Under the pieces are notes generated by a model. That model ran no database searches. It saw nothing but the letters and a program-made list of their open reading frames with translations, and had not been told where the DNA came from. Source: UBA7185 sp964606855 (GTDB taxonomy: Bacteria > Bacillota > Peptococcia > Peptococcales > Peptococcaceae). Taken from it: 64,000 nt of DNA. A program made the position numbers and the translations under genes. Below, in pieces: positions 25,216-35,002 of the stretch; positions within the stretch are counted from its first letter, which is position 1; every line of letters begins with the position of its first letter. The stretch covers positions 62,001 to 126,000 of the forward strand of contig CAZSHM010000001.1 in NCBI GenBank assembly GCA_964606855.1. Reading direction: 5' to 3'.

Positions 25216-26754
25216 ATGTCGGGGTTAACGGTATTATATGTGGTGATCGCTGCCCTGGTCGGGCTGGCGATCGGCTATCTGGTGAGAAAATCGGTGGGCG
25301 AATCCAAGATCGGCTCCGCGGAGGAGGAAGCCGCGCGTATTTTGGAGGAGGCCACAAGAAATACGGATGCACTCCGCAAAGAGGCCTTGCTGGAAGCCAA
25401 GGATGAGGCCTACAGGATTCGCAACGAGGCGGAGCAGGAGATGAAAGAGCGCCGCTCAGAGATGCAGCGCTCCGAGAAGCGCCTGATCCAGAAGGAAGAG
25501 GCGATGGACCGCAAGTATGAGGTCCTGGAACAGAAGGAACAGAGCATGCAGAAGACGGAGGCCCAGATTGAGAAAGTGCGGGCCGATGTGGAAGCGCTGT
25601 ACGACGAGCAGGCTGCGGAACTGGAGCGCCTGGCCAACCTGACGGCGGAGGAAGCCAGGGAGCAGCTGCTGCACAAAGTGGAGGAGGAGATCAAGCACGA
25701 GACGGCGGTGATGATCAAGGAGATGGAGACGGCCGCCAAGGAGCAGGCGGACAAGAAGGCGCGCGATATCATATCGCTGGCGATTCAGCGCTGTGCCGCC
25801 GATCATGTGGCGGAGACGACGGTCTCCGTGGTATCCCTGCCCAACGATGAGATGAAGGGCCGTATCATCGGCCGCGAGGGCAGGAATATCCGCACGCTGG
25901 AGACACTGACAGGGATCGACCTGATCATCGACGACACGCCGGAGGCGGTGATCCTGTCCGGCTTTGACCCGATCCGCCGCGATATCGCGCGGGTGGCGCT
26001 GGAAAAGCTGATTGTGGACGGCAGGATTCACCCCGCCCGCATCGAGGAGATGGTGGAGCGGGCGCAGCGGGAGATCGACCAGAAAATCCGCGAGGAAGGC
26101 GAGCAGGCTGCTTTTGAAACCGGTGTGAACGGGCTGCACCCCGAGGTGATCAAGTTGCTGGGACGGCTGCACTACCGCACCAGTTACGGGCAGAATGTGC
26201 TGAAGCATTCCGTGGAGGTTTCACATCTGGCGGGCATGATGGCCGCCGAGCTGGGCGTGGATGTCCAGCTGGCCAAGCGCGCCGGTCTGCTGCACGATCT
26301 GGGCAAGGCGGTGGACCACGAGGTGGAGGGGCCGCATGTCACGATCGGCGCGGATCTGGCCAAGCGCTACCGGGAGTCGAAGGATGTCATCAACGCCATC
26401 GAAGCGCATCACGGCGATGTGGATCCGCATACGGTGGAGGCGGTGCTGGTGTCGGCGGCCGACGCGATCTCGGCGGCACGTCCGGGCGCGCGCCGCGAGA
26501 CGCTGGAGGCTTACCTGAAACGCCTGAGCAAACTGGAGGAGATCGCGAACGAGTTCGAAGGGGTGGAGAAATCCTACGCTATCCAGGCCGGACGAGAAAT
26601 CCGCATCATGGTGAAGCCGGACAAAGTAGACGATGCCGAGGCGGTCAAGCTGTCGCGGGATATCGTGAAACGCATCGAAAAGGAACTGGAGTACCCAGGA
26701 CAGATCAAAGTCGTCGTCGTGCGGGAAACCCGCGCGGTGGACTATGCAAAATGA
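25216..26754 (+). CDS. rny: ribonuclease Y
   Basis: 512-residue membrane-anchored endoribonuclease that starts mRNA decay in Bacillota. N-terminal TM at about 5-24, long charged coiled coil 30-190, KH domain with GRIIGREGRNIRTLE near 215-229, HD domain with HSVEVSHLAG and HDLGKAVDHE (catalytic His-Asp) near 330-375, and the C-terminal YAIQAGREIRIMV block. ATG 25216 is preceded by AAGGAGGA; the upstream in-frame extension is leader. Own promoter and attenuator-like leader. Confidence 0.96.
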   Translation: MSGLTVLYVVIAALVGLAIGYLVRKSVGESKIGSAEEEAARILEEATRNTDALRKEALLEAKDEAYRIRNEAEQEMKERRSEMQRSEKRLIQKEEAMDRKYEVLEQKEQSMQKTEAQIEKVRADVEALYDEQAAELERLANLTAEEAREQLLHKVEEEIKHETAVMIKEMETAAKEQADKKARDIISLAIQRCAADHVAETTVSVVSLPNDEMKGRIIGREGRNIRTLETLTGIDLIIDDTPEAVILSGFDPIRRDIARVALEKLIVDGRIHPARIEEMVERAQREIDQKIREEGEQAAFETGVNGLHPEVIKLLGRLHYRTSYGQNVLKHSVEVSHLAGMMAAELGVDVQLAKRAGLLHDLGKAVDHEVEGPHVTIGADLAKRYRESKDVINAIEAHHGDVDPHTVEAVLVSAADAISAARPGARRETLEAYLKRLSKLEEIANEFEGVEKSYAIQAGREIRIMVKPDKVDDAEAVKLSRDIVKRIEKELEYPGQIKVVVVRETRAVDYAK

Positions 26755-26785
26755 GCGGTGCGCCCGCCCGCGGGGCGGTGCGCGG

Positions 26786-26830
26786 GAGCCGGCTGCGGCA
26801 CAGGGAGTGTGCGGCGGCCGGCTCTTTTTT
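26786..26830 (+). terminator. terminator of rny
   Basis: GAGCCGGC (26786-26793) pairs with GCCGGCTC (26817-26824), inner stem GCACA/TGTGC, followed by six T. Confidence 0.85.
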
Positions 26831-26846
26831 GAATCGATAATTTTGC

Positions 26847-26875
26847 TTGCAATCCGGGAACGCTTTTGCTATAAT
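26847..26875 (+). promoter_or_regulatory. promoter of pheST
   Basis: TTGCAA at 26847-26852, 17-base spacer, TATAAT at 26870-26875; start near 26882. Confidence 0.8.
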
Positions 26876-26881
26876 GACTTG

Positions 26882-27207
26882 CAGAAACGCGTGGCCGGGC
26901 GGCGTGCGGGCCGTGCGCGGAATCGACAGAGAGAACCGTATACGACGAATCGCAGAGATGAGGAGCCGTCGCCGATAAGCGGAGACAGAGAGCGGGGTCC
27001 CGGCTGAGAGCCCCGCGCCGCGAAGCGCGAACGGGTTCGCCTCGGAGCATTCCGGCTGAGCGGAGCGCGGGCGCATGCGCTGCCCGGGTCCGGTAAGCGG
27101 AACGTATCGCCGGCGTTAACGGCTGGAGTGACCGCGGATGCTTCCGCGGTAATGAGGGTGGTACCGCGAAACAAGACCTTCGTCCCTTGCCGGCGAAGGT
27201 CTTTTTG
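26882..27207 (+). promoter_or_regulatory. T-box leader of pheST (tRNA-Phe sensing)
   Basis: T-box core GGGTGGTACCGCG at 27155-27167, followed by the terminator AGACCTTCG (27174-27182)/CGAAGGTCT (27194-27202) with T-run. Stem I apical elements AGAGAGCGGGG (26987-26997) with GCCCCGC are present. The only downstream genes are pheS and pheT, so the effector is uncharged tRNA-Phe. A candidate specifier TTC lies at 27050-27052 within GAGCATTCCGG; that assignment is tentative. Confidence 0.93.
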
Positions 27208-27257
27208 TTTTGATGCGCGCGGCGGAGGCGCCGCGGAATTTGAAGGAGGCAGTGATC

Positions 27258-28280
27258 GTGCGCGAGGAATTGAAACAGATCAGGGAGACCGCCATTGCGG
27301 CGCTGGAGGATGCAAAAAGCCTGGAATATCTCAACGAATTGCGGGTGCGCTTTCTGGGCAAGAAAGGGGAGCTGACCACCATCTTGAAAGGGATGGGAAA
27401 GCTGAGCGAGGAGGAGCGCCCGGTCATCGGACAGTACGCCAACGAGGTGCGCGACGAGATCAATCAGGTGCTGGATCGCAAGTTCGCGGAGCTGAAATCC
27501 ACCATGCAGGAAGCGCGGCTCATCACGGAGACCGTCGATGTGACGCTGCCGGGGCTGCCGATGGGCGGAGGCACGAAACACCCCATCACCATGGTGATCG
27601 AGGAGGCCAAGCAGATCTTTCTGGGTCTGGGGTTTGAAGTCGCCGAGGGGCCGGAAATCGAGAGCGACTACTACAATTTTGAGGCCCTGAACCTGCCCAA
27701 GGATCACCCGGCCCGAGACATGCAGGAGACTTTTTACATCGGGCCGGAGATCGTGCTCCGCACGCAGACGTCGGGCGTGCAGGTGCACACCATGGAGGCC
27801 AAGCAGGGCGCGCTGCCGATCAAAGTCATCTGCCCCGGCAAGGTGTATCGCAAGGACGACGACGCCACCCACTCGCCGATGTTCCACCAGATCGAGGGCC
27901 TCATGGTGGACAAAAACATCCGCATGAGCGATCTGAACGGGATTCTGCTCTCCTTCTGCCAGGAGATGTTCGGCAAGGACACCAAGATCCGGCTGCGGCC
28001 GAGCTATTTTCCCTTTACAGAGCCCAGCGTGGAGGTAGATATTTCCTGCTGCATGTGCCACGGCGAGGGATGCAGGATGTGCTCCAACACCGGCTGGCTG
28101 GAAATTTTGGGCGCGGGGATGGTGCATCCCAATGTGCTGCGCTCCGGCGGCTATGACCCCGAGCAGGTGAGCGGTTTCGCCTTCGGGCTGGGGGTGGAGC
28201 GGATCGCGATGCTCAAATACGGGATCGGCGATCTGCGCACCATGTACGAGAATGATCTGCGCTTTTTGCAGCAATTTTAG
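27258..28280 (+). CDS. pheS: phenylalanine--tRNA ligase alpha subunit
   Basis: 340 residues, class II aminoacyl-tRNA synthetase catalytic subunit. N-terminal coiled coil 1-85, motif 2 region VYRKDDDATHSPMFHQIEG near 195-213, Cys-rich insertion CCMCHGEGCRMC, and motif 3 FGLGVERIAML near 310-320. Of two GTG codons after AAGGAGG (27243-27249), the one at 27258 has the right 8-base spacing, so translation starts there (V/M-R-E-E-L). The (alpha-beta)2 partner pheT follows 14 bases later. Confidence 0.96.
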   Translation: MREELKQIRETAIAALEDAKSLEYLNELRVRFLGKKGELTTILKGMGKLSEEERPVIGQYANEVRDEINQVLDRKFAELKSTMQEARLITETVDVTLPGLPMGGGTKHPITMVIEEAKQIFLGLGFEVAEGPEIESDYYNFEALNLPKDHPARDMQETFYIGPEIVLRTQTSGVQVHTMEAKQGALPIKVICPGKVYRKDDDATHSPMFHQIEGLMVDKNIRMSDLNGILLSFCQEMFGKDTKIRLRPSYFPFTEPSVEVDISCCMCHGEGCRMCSNTGWLEILGAGMVHPNVLRSGGYDPEQVSGFAFGLGVERIAMLKYGIGDLRTMYENDLRFLQQF

Positions 28281-28294
28281 AGGAGGGACGCATC

Positions 28295-30730
28295 ATGCAG
28301 GTATCCTATAACTGGTTGAAGGAATATGTGGACATCGATCTGCCGCCCGCAGACCTGGCCGAGGTGATGACGCGCGCCGGCGTTGCGGTAGAGCATGTGA
28401 TTCCCACCAACAAAGGCGTGGAGAACGTGGTGGCCGCGCTGGTCGTGGAGAAAGGGCCGCATCCGAACTCCGACCATCTGCATCTCTGTCAGGTGAGCAC
28501 GGACGGGGTCAACCGGATCCAGGTCGTCTGCGGCGCGCCGAATGTGGCCGCCGGGCAGAAAGTGCCCTTCGCGCTGGTCGGGGCCAAACTGCCGGGCGGG
28601 ATATGCATCGAGACGGCCAATCTGCGCGGCGTGGACTCCAACGGGATGATCTGCTCGGCCAAGGAACTGGGCATCGAGCCGGATCAGATTCCCCCTGAGC
28701 AGCGGGACGGAATTCTGGTGCTCCCGGAGGACACGGTGCTGGGCACGCCCATCACGGAAGTTCTGGGCTTGGAGGATTATATTCTGGAACTGGATCTGAC
28801 GCCGAACCGCTCCGACTGCCTGAGCGTGCTCAATATTGCGCGGGAGATCGGCGCGCTCCTGCACAAGCCCGTGCACGTTCCGCAGCCGGTCTACACATCG
28901 GACGAGGCGGACGTCAACACGATGCTCACCGCGCAGATCGAGGCCCCGGATCTCTGCCACCGCTACGCGGGAAAGATGATCCGCGGGGTAAAAATCCAGC
29001 CCTCGCCGTTCTGGATGCAGCACCGCCTGCAGTGCGCTGGGATGCGGCCGATCAACAATATCGTCGATGTCACCAACTATGTGATGCTGGAGTACGGCCA
29101 GCCGCTGCACGCCTTTGACTATCACGAGCTGGCGGGGCACCGGATCGATGTGCGCCGCGCGCGGCCGGAGGAAGAGATCGTGACGCTGGACGGACAGAAG
29201 CGCAAGCTGAATGACGAGATGCTGCTCATCTGTGACGGCGCGCGCGCCGTCGCGGTGGCCGGCGTCATGGGCGGGGAGAACACGGAAGTGACCGACGCCA
29301 CCACGGATGTTTTTATTGAGGCGGCCTATTTCCACCCGGTCTCGGTGCGCCGAACCTCCATGAAGCTGGGGCTGCACTCCGAGGCATCCATCCGCTTTGA
29401 AAAGAGCGTCAACATGGAGACGGTGCTCACCGCCGCGGAGCGCGCCGCGCAGCTGATGCAGCAGACGGGCGGGGGCACTGTGGTCGGCGGCGCGGTGGAT
29501 GTCTATCCGACCAAGCACGCGCCGGCGCAGATCACGCTCCCGCTGGCGAAGGTCAACGCGCTCCTGGGGACGCAGATCCGCGACGCGGAGATCAAGGAAA
29601 TTCTGGAGCGCCTCAACTTTCCCATCCTGCAGGATACCGGGAGCAGCATCACCGTCGAGGTGCCGGGGTACCGTCCGGACTGCTCCATCCCGGAGGATCT
29701 GGTGGAGGAAGTGGCGCGCATCTACGGCTATGACGAGATCCCGCAGACGCTGCCGGAAGGGCCGACCAGCCGCGGCAGCCTGACAGATGCGCAGAAACTG
29801 CGCGACCGCCTGGTGGACACGCTGGCGGGGCTGGGCCTGCACGAGGTGGTGACCTACAGTTTCATCAACAAGAACAACGATGACAAACTGGCCTACCCCG
29901 CGGGGGACATCCGGCGCAACAGCATTCCTCTGCTCAATCCGCTCTCGGAGGAGCAGGCGCACATGCGCACCAGCATTGTCCCGGGTCTTCTGAACACGAT
30001 CCTGTTCAACCGCAACCGGCGCAATGAGGATGTGGCCATCTTTGAGATGGGCAAGATCTTCCTCCTGGACGGTCCGCTGACGCCGGAGACGCTCGCGCAC
30101 GAAAAGTGGGCCCTGGGGATCGCGCTCAAGGGGAAAACGCCGTCCTGCTGGATCCGGGACGGGAGAGAGTACGACTTCTACTATCTGAAGGGCGTCGTGG
30201 AAGCGCTCCTGGCGGAGTTGAAGCTGCCGTCGGTCCGCTTTGAGACCTGCGGCGACAACAGTATCTATCATCCGGGCCGCGCGGCCAGGGTCTATGCGGG
30301 CGGCCGGCCGATCGGCGTGCTGGGTGAACTGCACCCCGCGGTGGCGGATCGCTACGGATTCGGCGACGAGCGGCTGTATCTGGCGGAACTGGATGTGGAT
30401 CAGCTGATTGAGATCGGTACCGCCGCGGTGCAGGTGCGCGCGCTGCCCAAGTTCCCGCCCGCGACCCGCGATATGGCGGTGGTTGTCCCGGAGACGGTGG
30501 CCGCCTGCGATGTGGAGGAGGCAATCTGGCAGGCGGGCGCGGAACTGCTGCAGGGCGTGAAGATTTTCGATGTCTACCAGGGCGGACAGATTATGGCCGG
30601 ACACAAGAGCATCGCCTTCGGCCTGATCTTCCAGGGGGATCACACGCTCACGGTGCAGGAGGTCAACGACGTGTACGACCATATTTTCAGCGTCCTGGAG
30701 CAGCGCTTCGACGCGTCCATGCGCAAGTAG
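28295..30730 (+). CDS. pheT: phenylalanine--tRNA ligase beta subunit
   Basis: 811 residues, normal full length. OB-fold tRNA-binding domain about 40-150 (VVEKGPHPNSDHLHLCQV), B3/4 editing domain about 210-385, B5 domain about 410-475, catalytic-like core, and C-terminal FDX-ACB anticodon-binding domain from about 718 (LPKFPPATRDMAVVVPE). ATG with GAGGAGGG upstream. Confidence 0.97.
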   Translation: MQVSYNWLKEYVDIDLPPADLAEVMTRAGVAVEHVIPTNKGVENVVAALVVEKGPHPNSDHLHLCQVSTDGVNRIQVVCGAPNVAAGQKVPFALVGAKLPGGICIETANLRGVDSNGMICSAKELGIEPDQIPPEQRDGILVLPEDTVLGTPITEVLGLEDYILELDLTPNRSDCLSVLNIAREIGALLHKPVHVPQPVYTSDEADVNTMLTAQIEAPDLCHRYAGKMIRGVKIQPSPFWMQHRLQCAGMRPINNIVDVTNYVMLEYGQPLHAFDYHELAGHRIDVRRARPEEEIVTLDGQKRKLNDEMLLICDGARAVAVAGVMGGENTEVTDATTDVFIEAAYFHPVSVRRTSMKLGLHSEASIRFEKSVNMETVLTAAERAAQLMQQTGGGTVVGGAVDVYPTKHAPAQITLPLAKVNALLGTQIRDAEIKEILERLNFPILQDTGSSITVEVPGYRPDCSIPEDLVEEVARIYGYDEIPQTLPEGPTSRGSLTDAQKLRDRLVDTLAGLGLHEVVTYSFINKNNDDKLAYPAGDIRRNSIPLLNPLSEEQAHMRTSIVPGLLNTILFNRNRRNEDVAIFEMGKIFLLDGPLTPETLAHEKWALGIALKGKTPSCWIRDGREYDFYYLKGVVEALLAELKLPSVRFETCGDNSIYHPGRAARVYAGGRPIGVLGELHPAVADRYGFGDERLYLAELDVDQLIEIGTAAVQVRALPKFPPATRDMAVVVPETVAACDVEEAIWQAGAELLQGVKIFDVYQGGQIMAGHKSIAFGLIFQGDHTLTVQEVNDVYDHIFSVLEQRFDASMRK

Positions 30731-30787
30731 ACGAGAATTTTTTGCAGTGTATCAGGCACAAGGATCTTTCGCTGAGGAGGAATTTTT

Positions 30788-31729
30788 ATGGCATTGGTGA
30801 CGACGACGGAGATGTTTCAGAAGGCCTACGCGGGCGGGTATGCCGTGGGCGCGTTCAACGTGAACAACATGGAACTGGTGCAGGGCATCACAGAGGCGGC
30901 GGGCGAGCTGAACTCCCCGTTGATTCTGCAGGTGTCGGCCGGCGCGCGGAAGTACGCCAACCACACTTACCTGGTGAAACTGGTGGAGGCGGCGATCCTC
31001 GAGCAGAGCCACATCCCCATCGCGCTGCACCTGGATCACGGCGCGGACTTCGACATCTGCAAGGCCTGCGTCGACGGCGGCTTCACCTCCGTGATGATCG
31101 ACGGCTCCAAGCACCCTTTTGAGGAGAACATCGCGCTCACCCGGCAGGTGGTGGAGTACGCCCACGCGCACGGCGTCGTGGTGGAGGGCGAGCTTGGGCA
31201 GCTCGCCGGCATTGAGGACGACGTCCGCGTCAGCGGCGAGGAGGCCAAGTATACGCAGCCGGACCAGGTGGAGGAGTTCGTCAGCCGCACCGGCGTGGAT
31301 TCCCTGGCCATCGCGATCGGCACGAGCCACGGCGCGTTCAAGTTCAAACCCGGACAGAAACCGATGCTCCGCTTCGATATCCTGGAGGAGATCGAAAAGC
31401 GCCTGCCCGGGTTCCCCATCGTGCTCCACGGCGCGTCCAGCGTCTCCCGGGAGTATGTGCAGATCATCCAGGAGAACGGCGGAAACCTGGCCGATGCCAT
31501 CGGCATCCCGGAGGACATGCTGCGCCGCGCCGCAAAGAGCGCCGTCTGCAAGATCAACATCGACTCCGACCTGCGCCTGGCCATGACGGCGGGCGTGCGC
31601 GAGGTGCTCTTCCGCAAGCCGGAGGTCTTTGACCCGCGCGAGTACTTAAAGGTCGGCCGCGCCTACGTCAAGGATGTGGTGGCGCACAAGATCCGCGACG
31701 TTCTGGGATCCGAGGGAAAGGCGCTCTAG
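30788..31729 (+). CDS. fba: class II fructose-bisphosphate aldolase
   Basis: 313 residues; cleaves or makes fructose-1,6-bisphosphate. Zn site LHLDHG (Asp83, His84), VEGELGQLAG near 131, Zn His in GTSHGAFKF near 178, phosphate-binding LHGASSV near 215, and KINIDSDLR near 253. First of fba-fsa-glpX-rho, a cluster giving aldolase, transaldolase-like and gluconeogenic bisphosphatase activity. RBS GAGGAGG. Confidence 0.96.
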   Translation: MALVTTTEMFQKAYAGGYAVGAFNVNNMELVQGITEAAGELNSPLILQVSAGARKYANHTYLVKLVEAAILEQSHIPIALHLDHGADFDICKACVDGGFTSVMIDGSKHPFEENIALTRQVVEYAHAHGVVVEGELGQLAGIEDDVRVSGEEAKYTQPDQVEEFVSRTGVDSLAIAIGTSHGAFKFKPGQKPMLRFDILEEIEKRLPGFPIVLHGASSVSREYVQIIQENGGNLADAIGIPEDMLRRAAKSAVCKINIDSDLRLAMTAGVREVLFRKPEVFDPREYLKVGRAYVKDVVAHKIRDVLGSEGKAL

Positions 31730-31785
31730 CGCGGAAGCGCCCGGGATCCGCGGGCGGAGGACGGAAGCAGTCAGGAGGCAGAAGC

Positions 31786-32427
31786 ATGAAACTATTTTTG
31801 GACACGGCCAATCAGGCCGAGGTAGAAGCCGCGGTGCGGATGGGCGTCATCAGCGGCGTGACGACCAACCCTTCCCTGGTCGCCAAGGAGACGGGAGATT
31901 ATCTGGAGCGGGTGCGCTATTTCTGTGAGCTGGTGGGTGGGCCCGTCAGCGTGGAGGCGATGTCCGGCGATGCCGAGGGCATGCTGCGCGAGGCGCGGGA
32001 ACTGGCGTCGATCCACGAGAACATCGTCATCAAGCTGCCCATCACCGCGGACAGTCTGGGCGTGATCCGGCAGCTGCGGGCGGAGGGCATCCGCACGAAC
32101 GCCACGCTCTGCTTTTCGGCGAACCAGGCGATTCTGGCGGCGCGGGCGGGCGCGACCTACGTGAGCCCCTTCGTGGGGCGGCTGTGCGACATCGGCCAGG
32201 ACGGAATGGCGCTCATCGAGGAGATCCGCACCATCTACGACAACTACGGCTATGAGACGGAGATCATCGTGGCCAGCGTGCGCAATCCGCGGCAGGTGAC
32301 CGAGGCGGCGCTCCTGGGCGCGGACATTGCCACGGTGCCGTATGCCGTCCTGCAGCAGATGGTGCACCATCCGCAGACGGATCTGGGCATCTCCAAATTT
32401 GAGGCCGACTGGGCCAAGCGCAAGTGA
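31786..32427 (+). CDS. transaldolase / fructose-6-phosphate aldolase family (TalC/FSA)
   Basis: 213 residues, the small transaldolase class. Schiff-base Lys83 in VIKLPIT, N-terminal MKLFLDTAN, GVTTNPSLVAKE near 24-35, and TLCFSANQA near 107-115. In organisms without a large transaldolase this type usually serves the pentose phosphate pathway, which fits the split transketolase 3 kb away. Normal length. RBS AGGAGG. Confidence 0.93.
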   Translation: MKLFLDTANQAEVEAAVRMGVISGVTTNPSLVAKETGDYLERVRYFCELVGGPVSVEAMSGDAEGMLREARELASIHENIVIKLPITADSLGVIRQLRAEGIRTNATLCFSANQAILAARAGATYVSPFVGRLCDIGQDGMALIEEIRTIYDNYGYETEIIVASVRNPRQVTEAALLGADIATVPYAVLQQMVHHPQTDLGISKFEADWAKRK

Positions 32428-32495
32428 AATCAACCATTCAGCAGGAGACGCCGGGCGTGGCTCCCGGCAGGGAATGCGATCGGAGGCAAAAGCAA

Positions 32496-33503
32496 ATGGA
32501 GGAAGCGACAAAGCAAAAAGCGGGGAGGAAGGTTCTGCTGGACCGGAGCCTGGTGCTGGAATTCGTCCGTGTGACGGAGGCGGCGGCCGTCAACTGCGCG
32601 CACTGGATCGGCAAGGGCGAGAAGAACAAGGCCGACGGGGCCGCGGTGGAGGCAATGCGGCGGATGTTTGACACCATCCCCATCAGCGGCACCGTGGTCA
32701 TCGGCGAGGGCGAGATGGACGAGGCCCCCATGCTCTACATCGGCGAGAAGGTCGGCAAGGGCGGCGTGGAGGTGGATATCGCCGTCGACCCGCTGGAGGG
32801 AACGAACCTCACGGCCAAGAATATGGGCGGGGCCATCGCCGTGATGGCCGTGGCGGAGCACGGCGGGCTCCTGCACGCGCCGGATATGTATATGGATAAA
32901 ATCGCGGTCGGGCCCGGGGCCAAAGGGGCCATCGATATCACGCTGCCGCCGGAGGAGAATATGCGCAACGTGGCGCGGGCGCTGGGCAAGGATATCGACG
33001 ACCTGAACGTCGTGCTTCTGGACCGGGAGCGCCACCAGTATATCGTGGACGCCGTCCGCAAGGTGGGCGCGCGCTGCAAATTCATCTCCGACGGCGACGT
33101 CTCGCCGGTGCTCGCCACGAGCTTCGGCAACGGGGACATCGACATGATGATGGGCAAAGGCGGCGCGCCGGAGGGCGTGATCGCGGCGGCGGCCATCAAG
33201 TGCATGGGCGGCGATATGCAGGGGCGGCTCGCGCCGGAGACGGAGGAGGAAGTGCGCCGCGTCCACGAGATGGGCATTGAGGATGTGGAGAAGGTGCTCT
33301 TCCTGGACGATCTGGTGAGCGGCGAAGACGTCTTCTTTGTGGCCACGGGGGTGACGCGGGGCGAGATCCTGAACGGGGTGCGTTTCCTGCCCGACTACGC
33401 CGTGACGCATTCGGTCGTCATGCGCCACGTCACCGGGACCATCCGCTTTATCGAGGCGTACCATGACTACGAGAACAAGCCCGGCTACATCAAGCTGCGC
33501 TGA
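32496..33503 (+). CDS. glpX: fructose-1,6-bisphosphatase class II
   Basis: 335 residues; Li-sensitive phosphatase fold enzyme for gluconeogenesis. Metal and substrate motifs IGEGEMDEAPMLYIGE near 68-83, VDPLEGTNL near 98-106, FISDGDVSPVLA near 187, GKGGAPEGV near 210. ATG 32496 is preceded by CGGAGG at correct spacing; a GTG at 32424 overlapping the fsa stop is in frame but would add 24 unconserved residues. Confidence 0.95.
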   Translation: MEEATKQKAGRKVLLDRSLVLEFVRVTEAAAVNCAHWIGKGEKNKADGAAVEAMRRMFDTIPISGTVVIGEGEMDEAPMLYIGEKVGKGGVEVDIAVDPLEGTNLTAKNMGGAIAVMAVAEHGGLLHAPDMYMDKIAVGPGAKGAIDITLPPEENMRNVARALGKDIDDLNVVLLDRERHQYIVDAVRKVGARCKFISDGDVSPVLATSFGNGDIDMMMGKGGAPEGVIAAAAIKCMGGDMQGRLAPETEEEVRRVHEMGIEDVEKVLFLDDLVSGEDVFFVATGVTRGEILNGVRFLPDYAVTHSVVMRHVTGTIRFIEAYHDYENKPGYIKLR

Positions 33504-33655
33504 GGAGCTGCCCGCCGGAGCGCGGCGGAGCGGCGCGGACAGCCGATCCAAGCGCGCCTGGGGCGGGCGGCGCGGGAGACATTTTTCAGCCGGCCGCCGA
33601 GGCCGGCGCAGACCAAACGTGCCTGGAAAAGGCCGCTGACAGAGGTGGGACGGCG

Positions 33656-34930
33656 TTGCAATACAGACAAGAGGAACTGGAAGCAAAAACCATGGTGGAG
33701 CTCTATCGAATCGCCCGCGAACTGGAGATCCCCTACTACTCCAAGCTGCACAAAGCGGAACTGATCTTTGAGATCGTGAAGACCGCGACCTTGAAGGAGC
33801 GCGAGGGACAGCTCTGGGCCAGCGGCATTCTGGACATCACGTCCGAGGGCTACGGCTTCCTGCGGCCGCTGGGCTATCTGCCGAGCTATGACGACATCTA
33901 TGTCTCCCAGTCGCAGATCCGCAAATTCGATCTGCGCAGCGGCGACCGCGTGGACGGCTGGAGTCGCCGGCCCAAGGAGAACGAGCGCTACTTTGGCCTG
34001 CTGCGGGTGGAGAAGGTCAACGGGCAGGATCCCGCGGAGGCGGTGGAGCGCCTGCACTTCGACGGGCTGACGCCCATCTATCCGCGGGAGCGGCTGCGCC
34101 TGGAGACGGATACGGACGTCTATGCCATGCGCATGATCGACCTGGTGGCGCCGCTGGGCAAAGGACAGCGCGGCCTCATCGTCGCGCCGCCAAAGGCCGG
34201 CAAGACAGAGCTGATCAAGCAGGTGGCGAACAGCATCGCCCGGAATAATCCCGAGGAGGAGATCATCATCCTCCTGATCGACGAGCGGCCGGAGGAAGTG
34301 ACGGACATCGAGCGCAGCGTGCGGGCGGAGGTGATCAGTTCCACCTTCGACGAGCCGCCGGAAAATCACGTGAAGGTGGCGGAGCTGACGCTGGAGCGCG
34401 CCAAGCGGGTGGTGGAGTCGAAAAAGGACGTCATCATCCTCCTGGACAGCATCACGCGCCTGGCGCGGGCCTACAATCTGGTGATGCCGCCAAGCGGGCG
34501 GCTGCTCTCCGGCGGGGTCGATCCCAGCGCGCTGCACAAGCCAAAGCGCTTCTTCGGCGCGGCCCGCAACGTGGAGGAGGGCGGCAGCCTGACGATCCTG
34601 GCCACGGCGCTGATCGAGACGGGCAGCCGCATGGACGAGGTCATCTTCGAGGAGTTCAAGGGCACCGGCAACATGGAACTGATCCTGGACCGCAAGCTGG
34701 CCGAGCGGCGCATCTATCCCGCGCTGGATATCAAGCGCTCCGGAACCCGCAAGGAGGAGCTCCTGCTCAGCGAGCGGGAACTGACGGTGGTCTGGCAGAT
34801 GCGCAAGGCGTTCAGCAATCTGGACACGGCGGAGGCCACGGAGACCTTGCTGGACGGGATGAAGCGCAGCCGCGACAACGAGGAGCTCATCCGCAATTTC
34901 GGAAAGACCGTGCCGGGCAGAGGCCTCTGA
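33656..34930 (+). CDS. rho: transcription termination factor Rho
   Basis: 424 residues, hexameric RNA helicase. N-terminal helical Rho_N 5-48, cold-shock RNA-binding domain with EGYGFLR (64-70), Walker A APPKAGKT (177-184), Walker B IILLIDERPEEVTD near 202, Q-loop/secondary RNA site SGRLLSGGVDP and the C-terminal RIYPALDIKRSGTRKEELL. Starts with TTG, with AGAGGTGGG 8 bases upstream; the next ATG (33692) would remove the start of the first helix. No long acidic or basic insertion. Confidence 0.95.
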   Translation: MQYRQEELEAKTMVELYRIARELEIPYYSKLHKAELIFEIVKTATLKEREGQLWASGILDITSEGYGFLRPLGYLPSYDDIYVSQSQIRKFDLRSGDRVDGWSRRPKENERYFGLLRVEKVNGQDPAEAVERLHFDGLTPIYPRERLRLETDTDVYAMRMIDLVAPLGKGQRGLIVAPPKAGKTELIKQVANSIARNNPEEEIIILLIDERPEEVTDIERSVRAEVISSTFDEPPENHVKVAELTLERAKRVVESKKDVIILLDSITRLARAYNLVMPPSGRLLSGGVDPSALHKPKRFFGAARNVEEGGSLTILATALIETGSRMDEVIFEEFKGTGNMELILDRKLAERRIYPALDIKRSGTRKEELLLSERELTVVWQMRKAFSNLDTAEATETLLDGMKRSRDNEELIRNFGKTVPGRGL

Positions 34931-35002
34931 CGCGCGGACAGGGGGGACGGCGGAGAGAGACGGTGCTTGCGGAGCAAAATCGCGGAAAGGTGGAGAGAAA
35001 AC

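Noticed and set aside
28277..30682. 801-codon minus-strand frame opposite pheT
   Set aside because: Antisense shadow of a complete, well-conserved gene.
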